The translations under genes were made by a program, and so were the position numbers. Of a stretch of DNA of 64,000 bases, positions 33,791 to 43,567 are shown in pieces. The stretch comes from Melitaea cinxia (taxonomy: Eukaryota; Arthropoda; Insecta; Lepidoptera; Nymphalidae), in NCBI RefSeq assembly GCF_905220565.1, contig NC_059405.1, positions 15,702,081 to 15,766,080 of the forward strand, given 5' to 3'. Positions within the stretch are counted from its first letter, which is position 1; every line of letters starts with the position of its first letter. The notes under the pieces were generated by a model that did no database searches, had not been told where the DNA came from, and saw nothing but the letters and a program-made list of their open reading frames with translations.

Positions 33791-35102
33791 AAAACATTAA
33801 TAAGGAGAACATTCCAATTCTCATAAAACATAAGTACAAAAAAAAAACTTGAAACCGAATACTGTATCACATTTGACATCCTATTCAGAAGATCAACGTA
33901 AAAATTCCCAAGCCTTGTCTCCTTGTTCGGTGGGTTCTCGGAAATATTACATCTGTTGGATGAAAATACGCGGGAAATGTAGCTTTATATAAAGGGGACT
34001 GGAGAATGTTCCTTACAAAAAGAATTACATTGTACCATGTACCTTACATTGTACTTTGGAGCTCACTACCTACTGCTCCAACGAGGTAGTCAAATATAAA
34101 TTCAATGATATTTTTCTTATTTTCCTCAGAAATTGTATTAGTTATTTACTAGTGTAGATACTAGGCGATACCCGCAAATTCGTCTGTTATTCTTACTATG
34201 TAACAAAACGACATAGTTTGTTATTGGACTAATACAATTGTTTATAAAATGTTTCGAAATGAAACCTTAGCACGATTTTAAATTAGACTTCTAGTAACAC
34301 GAGTGTAAAATCGCTGTCTATTATTTCCATTACATTTTTTTTATTTATTTTTTCTATTGCTCTTACAAAGATCTGTATTAGTTATACCTAAATATCTCAA
34401 ATATTTATATATAAATTATTATATATTTATATATAACATCTATAGATTACAATTTTCTTATATTGCAAATAATGGGTGTTGAGAGAGAAATTAAAGATGT
34501 TGCTAGTTCACCGGTCAGCTTTATTATACTCTAAATACATGAGATATTACAACTTATATACTAAGACAAACATAATAGCTATGTATATATCGCTACACTA
34601 CAATACACTATTTAGACATGATTACAAGGAAGAGTTACAAATATTTGTAGATACGAAAGTATGTAATATGGATTCTGTAAGATATATTGATATGATCCCA
34701 GGACATAACAAGCTACATTTATCAAGAAAAAGTTAGCAATACACGCATATATAAAAAATAATCTTACATAGATCATCGAGCTATTGAATACGTATCAGAA
34801 TATTCCAGAAATGTATTCCAGCGTTACAGTGCGATTTTTTAACCGTTATACAGAATTATTGAGTCGATAACTTTTACTCGTAAAATGTAACAAGGTAGAA
34901 GAGCTACGGTTTTATATACAAATGAAAAGTTTCGCAGTTACTTGGAGGGTTTTTCGAAGTACTGATTTTATTAATATTTCATTTTATCGTTTTTTAAGTT
35001 TTCAAGCTTCTGCCGTGCGGTATTAAGTACACAGTTTTTTTTAATCCCTCCACACACCTTCACACAATGTCACACTTCGTCGACGCCCTAACGTGCGACT
35101 TA
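33791..35102. other. No gene recognised; weak coding-like traces
   Basis: The minus strand at 33885-34030 stays open and reads RNILQSPLYKATFPAYF then PRTHRTRRQ, faintly like a LINE C-terminus; unproven. CTAG at 34161-34164 followed by GCGATACCCGCAAATTCGTC looks like a minus-strand Helitron 3' end. A plus-strand 86-codon frame (34476-34736, ending GHNKLHLSRKS) has no known homologue to me. Confidence 0.25.
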
Positions 35103-35112
35103 ATTTATGGAT

Positions 35113-35307
35113 TTGACTAGCCCGTTGATGCAGTTTGTAGTGACTCTGCTTTCTGCTCCGAGGGTTGTGGGTTCGATTCCCACCCCGAGTCTGGGTGTAA
35201 TCTAAAAAATTGTAGCTGTACCAGTCGTGCTGTTACCTATAACACAAGCATTAAGTTGCTTACTTTAGGAACAGACGACCGTGTGTGTATTGTGTAGATA
35301 TTTATTT
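35113..35307 (+). mobile_element. SINE-2 (tRNA-derived)
   Basis: GACTAGCCCGTTGATGCAGT head, B box GTGGGTTCGATTCCCACCCC, GAGTCTGGGTGTAATCT, and tail GACGACCGTGTGTGTATTGT. A 10-bp duplication ATTTATGGAT is at 35103-35112 and 35308-35317. It lacks the AT-rich insert of the 13926 copy. Confidence 0.8.
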
Positions 35308-35317
35308 ATTTATGGAT

Positions 35318-35926
35318 GGTCCCTGTACTATTATACCCAATTCTTACTATAGCTAAAAGCGCTTTAAAGCGTAACTCGTACGGCCGTTTCGTTATTTTAT
35401 ACAATTTCAGTCTCCCATATTGTTTTATATCACGTGCCGTATATAGTAAACTACAAAAAGTGTAAACTATATGCTACATTTCGTAAAACCTTTCTAAGAT
35501 TGATAACTACAGCCCGAGAATTAATGGTTTGACCTTGGACCCCGGGAATTTACTAAATAATCCTTTACTTAATCATGTCCTTTCCCGAATTCCGAATCAT
35601 TATAAAAAAACTGCCGTTACACATGTTACGGTTTCAAAAAGGCATATTTAGAATTTGATAATCAATGACTTTATTTATACAAAATATTACATATTTACAA
35701 TTCACAACTTAAGAACTAAATATTTGCAGATAGTTTTGGTATAAATCATGTCCGCGTGAAATTGTGCCAAGAATGCTGGCAGCATTTCCCCGTTGAATCG
35801 CTGTGCCGATTCTCTGGGCAAAAAATGCACCAGCCCTCTTGTCACCAGTGGAGGCAATAAGGCGAGGTGTTATCTCATTTAAATTTTTTTAGTAATTTGA
35901 TAATGTCTTAATACGGCTTTAATTTT
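35318..35926. other. No gene recognised
   Basis: Nothing identifiable. 35740-35880 is somewhat richer in GC without an open frame. Confidence 0.35.
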
Positions 35927-36360
35927 TAACCGACTTCAAAAAAGGATGAGGTTACTCAATTCGACTATATATATATTTTTTATGAATGTTCGGGGATAAC
36001 TTCGTCGTTTATGAACCGATTTTGATAATTCTTTTTTTTGTTTGAAAGGAGATATCCGAAGTGTGGTACCATGATAAGAAAACTAGGATCTGATGATGGG
36101 ATCCCAGAGAAATCGAGGGAAAACTTCGAAAATCCGCATAACTTTTTACTGGGTGTACCGATTTTGATGATTTTTAATTTAATCGAAAGCCGATGTTTAT
36201 CATGTGGCCACATTTAAATTTCATTGCGATCTGATTACGCCTTTGGAGTAATCTTTGATAATGAGTATTTTTACTTGACTATTTTTTCGTCTACTTACGT
36301 TGTATTATTGTCGATGTAATTAAAGTCTTGATTTTTTCGTTTGCCAGCTAACACAATTAT
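35927..36360 (+). mobile_element. AACCGACTTC-ended element, copy E
   Basis: AACCGACTTCAAAAAAGGAT start and TCGTTTGCCAGCTAACACAA end. It carries a GAATGTTCGGGGATAACTTC block in place of GTATGTTACATCAGAAC, a feature shared only with copy F (38467-38883), so these two form a subfamily. Confidence 0.65.
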
Positions 36361-36681
36361 TAATATTAATTTTAAATATTTTTGTGATGTTTTTGGCAGC
36401 AATCATTGATTACCGTCGCCTTACTCTCAGCCGTATAGATTGCTTCAAGTAGTGTTGTGTTTCTATTGTGAGTAAGGTTGCCAGACCTTCTGAGGATGCG
36501 ATTACCCTAACAGAAGATCACAGGTAAGTAATACCGCTCTCACTCTTGTATTACTGTCAGAGCTACGGAAAACGTGTTGACTATGTATATAGTACAGTCG
36601 ATAATGCGTTTGTTATGCTTCTTGTGTTGCAGGCGTCCATAGTCTATGGTAACCGCTTACCAGGTGGTTGCACCCATCATA

Positions 36682-37616
36682 CGAGGGGTGATCCAAAAGT
36701 AATGATAATCGGTTACTTCAGGTCCGCATAAAAATCCAAAAAAAATATTTTTTGCTTGCTTATATACTCACTACGTCAGCCTAAAAAAATCATATAAATA
36801 GATCATGATTTCCGGGAGATACATTCATTTGAATACGAACTGTCAAAGAGATAACATCAACATGGAGAAAAACGAAATTAGAGCTGTCATCAAGTACCTC
36901 TGTTTGAAAAAAATGTCTTCTAAAGACATATACAGTGACAGTTTTTGTTCCGTTTTGTGACTATGGACGAGATCTGGATCCACCATTTTGATCCTGAAAC
37001 GAAACAACAATCGATGACTTGGAAGCGAGCCTCCTCACCGACGCCAAAGAAATTCAAAGTTTCAAGTTCGGCGGGAAAGGTTATGGCATCTGTTTTTTGG
37101 GACGCTCAAGGCATAATTAAGGTGGAATATTTGGAAAAGGGTGGCTCCCTTACCTATTACGGGTTATTACTACGCAGACCAAATAAGAAGATTACGGGAG
37201 GCCATTAAGGAAAAAAGACGCGGCAAACTGCGAGCTGGAGTGCTGTTTCACCAAGACAACGCACCGGCTCACAAAGCCGCAGTTGCGATGGCTGCCATTC
37301 AAGAAACGGGATTCGAACTGCTCGAACACCCTCTCTATTCACCAGATCTAGCTCCTAGTGATTTCTACCTCTTTCCTCGGCTCAAGGAACGCCTCCGAGG
37401 CAAGAAACTCGAAGACGATAGCGAAGTAATGGCCGCTGTTGAAGCGTTTTGGGAGGGTCAAGAAAAAGATTTCTTTTCAAAGGGAATCCTGGGTTTAGAA
37501 AAAAGATGGACTAAATGTATTGATTTGTTAGGAGACTACGTAGAAAAATAAATTATTATTTTAACTTTAATTACCGTGTTTTATTTTCATTATCATTACT
37601 TTTGGATCACCCCTCG
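36682..37616 (+). mobile_element. Internally deleted mariner transposon
   Basis: 935 bp with perfect 27-bp terminal inverted repeats starting CGAGGGGTGATCCAAAAGTA (36682-36708 and 37590-37616), flanked on each side by the TA duplication (36680-36681, 37617-37618). Intact mariners are about 1.3 kb. The shortfall of roughly 390 bp lies inside the transposase gene. With both ends perfect it could still be moved by a transposase made elsewhere. Confidence 0.9.
36862..37551 (+). pseudogene. Mariner transposase, internally deleted and frameshifted
   Basis: Starts MEKNEIRAVIKYLCLKKMSS, then the frame jumps at about 36945 straight to FRFVTMDEIWIHHFDPETKQ. The paired helix-turn-helix DNA-binding region and linker (about 130 codons) are deleted. 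The catalytic part is kept: first Asp in MDEIW, second in FHQDNAPAH, third in YSPDLAPSDF, which is DD34D-type order, ending KCIDLLGDYVEK. A second frame change near 37150 separates the first Asp from the second and third. The protein would lack end binding, so it is inactive. Mariner transposase normally binds its inverted repeats and cuts and pastes at TA. The residues are well conserved, so the copy is young. The subfamily is not fixed; the sequence looks closest to the mellifera/cecropia-type mariners of insects. Confidence 0.9.
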
Positions 37617-37655
37617 TATATACCAAAGTAGTTTGTCACTACTGAGGTATAAAAA

Positions 37656-37957
37656 CAAAAAGTTTATATAAACGATGAGTGGGTTGAGATTAGTTGAGAA
37701 ACTTGCGTTGCCCATAACAACACTCGCGCTGATTCCCAAATTTAATTGATTTCAAATGTCATTTTGTTCGTAACAAAAGTCCATTCATTCGGTTCCATTT
37801 AATTTATTTTAATTACTTTGAAATGTACATAGAAATTAATTATAATGAAGTGAAAACTATACAGGCGTGTGACGCGTTTTCGGTTGGAGAGTTTCGGTAA
37901 TTGCAGAGTTATGGATATTTTTGATTGCTACTCTGCCTATTTATTTAACTTTTGCTA
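37656..37957. other. No gene recognised
   Basis: Ordinary AT-rich sequence. Confidence 0.35.
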
Positions 37958-38078
37958 TCTATACTAACATTAAAAAAAATAGATAGTATAACATACCTTT
38001 TTCGTTGTTTAGCCCATTTACTCAGGAAGGCTATCTTTTTCCTCAAATTACGCGTGTTAAGCCGCGGGGCACAGCTAG
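37958..38078 (+). mobile_element. Short Helitron
   Basis: A|TCTATACTAACATTAAAAAA start, TTTAGCCCATTTACTCAGG-type block, end GTTAAGCCGCGGGGCACAGC then TAG|T. 121 bp. Confidence 0.65.
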
Positions 38079-38130
38079 TTGAGAAGAAGGTAAAAATGTA
38101 TTTAGTTTAAGAAATATTTATATAAAAAGA

Positions 38131-38379
38131 CTAGCTGACCCGGCGAACTTCATATCGCCTAACAGTGACTTTTAAGTATTATCACAAATCTATAGAAAAG
38201 TGTTGTTTTTAGACTTTTTCAGGAAATTTAAATTTTTTTTTTTGAATTTTTCTCTCCGTAAGAACCATCCTCGTACTTCAAGGAATATTTAAAAAAAAGA
38301 ATTAGCGAAATCGGTCCAACCGTTCTCGAGTTTTGCGCTTAGCAACACATTCAGCGACTCATTTTTATATTATAGAAGA
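38131..38379 (-). mobile_element. Helitron, CGGGTCAGCTAG family
   Basis: Minus strand starts A|TCTTCTATAATATAAAAATG and ends GTTCGCCGGGTCAGCTAG|T, with internal GAGAACGGTTGGACCGATTT. Both termini are intact in 249 bp. Confidence 0.7.
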
Positions 38380-38466
38380 TAATACGAGATTACTGTAACC
38401 TTATAACTCACTTCTACTGAAGTTACGATTATACAAATTCGAAATTTCGTTATTTAAGTAGACTAC

Positions 38467-38883
38467 ATAATTGTGTTTGCAGGCAAACGAAGAAAACTCG
38501 ATTTCGATTATATCGACTAGTAATACTCGTACAACGTAGGTAGACGAAAAAATAGTTAAGTAAATACGCATTATCAAAGATTATTCCAAAAGTTGTAATC
38601 AGATCTCGATGAAATTTAAATGTGACCACATGATAAACATCGGCATTAGATTAAATTAAAAATTATTAAAATCGGTACACCCAGTAAAAATTTATGCGGA
38701 TTTTCGAGAGTTTCCCTTGATTTCTCTGGGATCCCATCATCAGATCCTGGTTTCCTTATCACGGTACCAAACTAGGGATAACTCTTTTCTAACAAAAAAA
38801 GAATTGTCAAAATTGGTTCATAAAGGACAGAGTTATCCCCGAACATACATAAAAAAAATATATATACGGTCGAATTGAGTAAC
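38467..38883 (-). mobile_element. AACCGACTTC-type element, copy F, 5' end decayed
   Basis: GTTTGCAGGCAAACGAAG hairpin end, ATCGGTACACCCAGTAAAAA body, CCCCGAACATACATAAAAAA and CGAATTGAGTAAC. The final GTCGGTTAA end is lost. It is an inverted partner of copy E, 2.1 kb away. Confidence 0.65.
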
Positions 38884-39129
38884 ATATAAATAATTAAAAG
38901 TCTATGTGTAGCTACCACCGATTCAGAATACAGATTTCGTGGAGGGGAACTGGTACGAAACTCAACAATCACTCTTTTAAAAGTTTTCAAAATGTTGTTG
39001 AAACATTATAACTTGTACCATGTCCTGCTTCATCCAGGTCAGCACGATTAAACCAATGTATCTTGATATTATATACATCTCATGAATATTATGCTTTGGA
39101 TATATCACAAGAGCGATTTCTTTTCTACA

Positions 39130-39417
39130 TCTATACAAATAAATAAAATTGGAGTGTTTGTTTGTAATATTAAAATAACCGCTTTTTACTAAATGCATAT
39201 GGATGTATGTACGGTAGATATACCAAAATAACATTTTTTAAATTCTCTCTGAAACGACTGGACCGATTTTGACGGGACTTTCACTGACAGATAGCTGATG
39301 TAATAAGGAGTAACTTAGGTTACTTTTATTTTAGAAATTTATATATTTTATAACTCTGCGAACTAAAAATATCTTTTTTGTTAAATTCCACGAGGGCGAA
39401 GTCGCGGGCACAGCTAG
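39130..39417 (+). mobile_element. Helitron, TCTATACAAATAAATAAAAT family
   Basis: A|TCTATACAAATAAATAAAAT start. The (TCTG)n stretch is deleted, then CTCTGAAACGACTGGACCGA and TTTTGACGGGACTTTCACTG, ending GCGAAGTCGCGGGCACAGCT then AG|T. Confidence 0.8.
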
Positions 39418-40026
39418 TTTACAAATAAATGTAATACAAATACTATAATATAATTAGTCTTAACAGTCAAAAATGTCAATGAGAAAGAACGCTATGAAAG
39501 TAATTTGACAGAACAAAAGCAAATAAACTGAAAAAAACCTTCAATAGACTTTCTCTCGATTTTTCTCTTGTTTTCGACCTTTTCGTTAATAAAATACCGC
39601 AGACGACAGCTAGACAGATGGAATTCCAATTTATTTATTATTTGTGATCGCGTTCAATAAAATGCTACTTTATATAAATATTATGCTATTTTTAAATTAT
39701 CAGTACATACCTACTCTTCGTGACATTGTCAAAGTATTTTATGCCAGCTTTGCACTAGTTAAATCCATTTGCCTAGTAGATGAGGCCTCTTTATTTATAA
39801 TAAGAATATATGTAAATATGTTATTCTAGTAAGGCCTTAGGTTTACACACTTTATGTTGAGATTGGTGAAACTAATATCTTATTATTAAATAATCTGTGT
39901 TATTTTGGAACTATTAATTGCACTTAATTGTTATAGATAAAGAGTAGTTATGGAGACGTAAGGTGTACCAATGGTATAATCTAAAAGTATATACTTTACT
40001 GTACAATTAATGATATGTACAGTCAG
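39418..40026. other. AT-rich, no gene recognised
   Basis: A 61-codon frame at 39644-39829 is featureless. Nothing else seen. Confidence 0.35.
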
Positions 40027-40074
40027 TCAGTTCAGCCTATTGCAGTCTACTGCTGGACATAGGCCTCCCCAAGT
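40027..40074 (-). mobile_element. RTE tail remnant
   Basis: CAGCCTATTGCAGTCTACTG followed by CTGGACATAGGCCTC: complement of the RTE terminal hairpin, about 48 bp only. Confidence 0.5.
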
Positions 40075-40127
40075 TATATCATTATATATATATGTATGTA
40101 TATATATATGTATGTATAGTTCTAAAA

Positions 40128-40571
40128 GGACATTTCTCTGTGAATTTGAAAAGGAAAATAATTAATACATGTCTTCTGCCTTCTTTAATCTATGCATGTC
40201 AAACATGGAAATTTACACCTAAAGCCAAACATAAAATTAAAACAACTCAGAGAGCCATGGAAAGAAGCATGCTAAGGATCAGAAAAATGCAGAAAATAGG
40301 GCACACAATTATTAGAGATAAGTCAGAAGTGATCGACGCATTAAACTTCGCTATGAAATTAAAATGGAAATGGGCTGGACATGTATCTAGATTGACTGAC
40401 GAAAGATGGACGAAACGAGTTACAGAGTGGACAGGTCCGCAAGGCTACAGAAGAGTAGGAAGACCACTTACGAGATGGGCTGACGACTTAACACACACCG
40501 CAGGCCGAGACTGGCTAGACATAGCTAAAGATAGAGACACGTGGCATTCTCTGGAGGAGGCCTTTACCTGA
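40128..40571 (+). CDS. RTE retrotransposon reverse transcriptase, C-terminal fragment
   Basis: An open frame of about 148 codons encoding the post-palm C-terminus of an RTE-clade polyprotein, up to its own stop. Blocks seen: LKRKIINTCLLPSLIYACQT, KTTQRAMERSMLRI, LKWKWAGHVSRLTDERW, VGRPLTRWADDL and DRDTWHSLEEAFT. Family knowledge: the WAGH(V/L).R..D.RW and GRP..RW.DDL motifs are characteristic of RTE/BovB-type C-terminal regions. The endonuclease and catalytic palm are missing, so it is 5'-truncated. The protein ends before the AYVQQWTAIG extension found in the family at 46202, so this is a different RTE family, with a long AT-rich 3' UTR. No internal stop is visible. The upstream codons back to 40092 are TA-repeat sequence and not part of the protein. 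Confidence 0.8.
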   Translation, partial: GHFSVNLKRKIINTCLLPSLIYACQTWKFTPKAKHKIKTTQRAMERSMLRIRKMQKIGHTIIRDKSEVIDALNFAMKLKWKWAGHVSRLTDERWTKRVTEWTGPQGYRRVGRPLTRWADDLTHTAGRDWLDIAKDRDTWHSLEEAFT

Positions 40572-41105
40572 GAGGGGTTCTTGCATCACTATATATTTCT
40601 AAATTTATTTATTCTGATTTTTATTTGCATCGACTGATATTTATTTTAAATTGAGTTATTGAGTGTTATTTTATTTAATTATGAATGTAATTTAAACCTT
40701 GACAAATATTTTTGAATTTGAGTCATTAATTATAAGCTATATTGACAATTATGAATGTAATATAAATACCTTGACAAATATTTTTTATTTTTTTGAATTT
40801 GAGTTATTAATAAAATTATTAGCTTTATTGACAATTATGAGTGTAATTTAAATACCTTGACAAATAGATATTATACAGTCAATCAGACAAAAATTATACA
40901 TAAATGTGATATTAAAAAAATCATTTATTAATTAATTTTTTTACAACAATAGTTTTTTAATAATTTGTCATTATATCATAGTTTATTTATTTTCAGTCTG
41001 ATAATGTTATTACATTTTTTCAACAATTTTAATGCAATAATTGTAGTCAAAAAATCTGTAATGAAATGACGCAAGAAATAAAAGGCTTTTTTATTTTTAT
41101 TTTAT
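40572..41105 (+). repeat. RTE 3' UTR with tandem repeats
   Basis: After the stop, units beginning AATTATGAATGTAAT and containing CTTGACAAATATTTTTGAAT repeat at 40677-40746, 40747-40832 and (partial) 40833-40870, then AT-rich sequence to AAATAAAAGGC and a T/A-rich end near 41100. I assume this belongs to the RTE above. Confidence 0.5.
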
Positions 41106-41441
41106 TTATTTATATATATGTACAGTAACTATAGTTAATTGTATTCTTTATAAATTAACCGTTTAAATAATTTAAATCGAAAAGAAAAACAACACACGTT
41201 TTGTACACATAAATTGCAGTAACATTTTGGCGGTTACTCGTCGAGTATATCTACAGGTACGCTTAATTGACAGAATGACTGGCGTTCAATGAAGATGTTT
41301 CACTACCAGTGACTTTGCCTGGCAGCTAGTTTGCCCATTGCTTTGGGATTGGCAAAGTCACTCTTAGCCTAATAAAAACCAAATTAAGCTAAAAGTAAAA
41401 ATTGACTTTATTTAAGTAAACTTGATTGCGCTTTAGTCGAC
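41106..41441. other. No gene recognised
   Basis: Nothing identified. Confidence 0.35.
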
Positions 41442-41455
41442 TATTGAACCATCAT

Positions 41456-41585
41456 CATCATCATCATTACAGCCTATACAGTCCACTGCTGGACATAGGC
41501 CTCCACAAGTTTACGCCAAAAATAACGTGAACTCATGTGTTTTGCCCATAGTCACCACGCTGGGCAGGCGGGTTGGTGACCGCAG
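41456..41585 (-). mobile_element. RTE-tailed element, 5'-truncated
   Basis: CATCATCATTACAGCCTATA then CAGTCCACTGCTGGACATAG and CACGCTGGGCAGGCGGGTTG: the last 130 bp of the 4049/30528 element, in complement. A perfect 14-bp duplication TATTGAACCATCAT lies at 41442-41455 and 41586-41599. Confidence 0.8.
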
Positions 41586-41599
41586 TATTGAACCATCAT

Positions 41600-42454
41600 T
41601 TAATAAAATATATTAAGCTGGTAACAAAGGTCCAAATTATCCAAAACCAAATTTAGTTAAAGTCAATTATATTTCATTCTAGCAGTCTAATGAGTTTTTA
41701 TGTTGTCATTTTACAAAACTATTTTTAAAACTCAATTCAAAATGTAGTTCTGATGACAAAAATTGTAACTATCATTTCTGCTAGTAAAATTAAATAGCCC
41801 TAAAATTTCCTAAGATTTTGTTTGTATGCTGGCTTTCAAGCAGGACATATGTATATTATATATCATATGAGTGATTTTATAAAGGTTAAGTTTGAAATTG
41901 AGAGTTTAAAAAAAAGGTAACAGTTAAGTTTCTTGCCGATTCTTCTCTACATTCCAATTCGTCTGTACCTTCACATGAACCATAATAATTAATTCAGGAA
42001 TATTATAAATATTTGCAATGACATTTCAAAGTGCTCTTTAGACTTTATTCTACTTGAAACCTTTGATTTTGTTAATTATGTAAGCGTGAAATAGTAAATT
42101 ACGCTTAGCTTAATGGCATTTCTCCTAGAAAACCAGTTGAAACTCGTCGTATTTACAAAAGGCAATAAAAAAACCCTTCATTAGGGGTCCTCCAAGCCGC
42201 GAGCGACTGCGCTCAAAGTGAAAGCCTATTTAAAACGAACACAAAGGAACGGCCTCTTCTGGAAAGGAATCACGCTAATACGAAGTGGAGATGTCTCGAG
42301 GTTGTTTTCATTGGGTAAATTTTTCTACTAAAATTGTTACAGAATTTCTTTAAAATAATATTATCTAACTACATTTTATGAGTAAATAGTTTCGTGTTCT
42401 AATTTGTTGACTTTAAAAATTATTTGCTACATTATTTAAGAAGGGCCCAGCAGA
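41600..42454. other. No gene recognised
   Basis: TTTCTTGCCGATTCTTCTCT (41931-41950) is the complement of the dispersed repeat at 18631 and 20421. A slightly GC-rich patch (42170-42300) has no open frame. Confidence 0.35.
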
Positions 42455-42610
42455 CAATATATCTTGCTTCAAAATCTAGAGCTAACCTTACCAGAACAAG
42501 TCAACTTTACAGAAACCTGCACTGTGTTCCTGTAAGTAAGGTACTACTACCTAACCTAACCCCGACTCCTTCGTGAAGGGGTCGGGGTTAGGCTCGGCAA
42601 CGCGCTTACG
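42455..42610 (+). repeat. Repeat-5 fragment with long hairpin
   Basis: CAGCAGACAATATATCTTGC, GTGTTCCTGTAAGTAAGG and CGGCAACGCGCTTACGATGC mark the family. Inside, 42555-42571 and 42576-42592 pair over 17 bp with one mismatch around a 4-base loop (arm CCTAACCCCGACTCCTT). Confidence 0.6.
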
Positions 42611-43298
42611 ATGCTCCTGATAAAATAGCCAAATGAATGTCTTCCATAGCTGACCATACCATTATCCCTTGTAATGGACGTGTGTCTCTAGCACTGATAG
42701 CTAACGGCATAAGTCTACTCTGCATAATAAACCCCGTGTAATAAATATAATTCTTTAGACGGTGTCGTCTTACAAAGGTCATGTGTCAGCTGTAAGGTCA
42801 CCTGGTGAGGTTCTCAATATGAGTTAATATTTTATTTATTTATTTATTTTTTTTATTCTTGCGAGTACTGTATGAAATTACAAATATATTTATGTACACG
42901 CATATTATATTGTAACATTATGCTTATTAATATTTTCTACTGAGAAGTACTAAACAGATACTTTTTTTCTGCTAATTATATAGTAAAACTTGTATTAACG
43001 TGTATTATTTTCATCTTAACGTTTTTCTTGATCCCTGGAGGATGTCGGACCTTAGTTCACGTGCGTTCTAAACTTTTAATACCCTTCGAATACCAAATCC
43101 CTAATCCCAAAGGTGATCCAAATTCACCCATATATGTCATACCATTTGTACCGGTAAAAAGTATCTTAAGGCTCACTATCTGTCACTAAATTCGCCATGA
43201 TTATCTTTTCATCTTTGGATCACATAAATATGTATGAATTGTTTATATTTATATATGAGTATATGTCTATATGTGAATGTATGTAAGTGTGTAAGCAT
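42611..43298. other. No gene recognised
   Basis: Contains a short (TTTA)n run near 42831-42850. Nothing else seen. Confidence 0.35.
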
Positions 43299-43347
43299 AT
43301 GTATGTATGTATGTATGTATATGTATGTATGTATATATGTATGTATA
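43299..43347. repeat. (ATGT)n microsatellite
   Basis: Interrupted TATG/ATGT tetranucleotide run just before a LINE 3' end, in the same place as the CATA run in the 4571 LINE copy. It is probably part of the same 3' UTR. Confidence 0.8.
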
Positions 43348-43399
43348 ATTTTATAATCTATTGTGATGTATTATAATTTCTATAACAATTATTTGTACA

Positions 43400-43567
43400 C
43401 TTCCTAACCGCTTTTCTATGCGCTGTCCTATACCCAAAGGTTGTCTGGAAGAAATCGCTCTTTTAGCGATAAGACCGCCTTTGTACATCTTCCTCTAATT
43501 ATAGTACTTTTGTTTGTATATTTTAATGGTGTGCAATAAAGAATATTATTATTATTATTATTATTAT
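43400..43567 (+). mobile_element. LINE 3' UTR end (CR1/Jockey-like)
   Basis: GGTTGTCTGGAAGAAATCGC, stem ATCGCT-CTTTT-AGCGAT, AAGACCGCCTTTGTACATCT, GTGCAATAAAGAATATTATT and an (ATT)n tail. The same 3' end as the 4571-5541 LINE. Confidence 0.7.

Larger units (their letters stand above)
36400..37655 (+). repeat. Repeat-5 copy split by mariner
   Basis: Left part to 36681 (GCTTCTTGTGTTGCAGGCGT, CCATAGTCTATGGTAACCGC) and right part from 37617 (TAGTTTGTCACTACTGAGGT then ATAAAAAC) are one repeat-5 copy, interrupted by the mariner at a TA. Part of the left half is duplicated (36430-36490 and 36515-36560). Confidence 0.6.
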
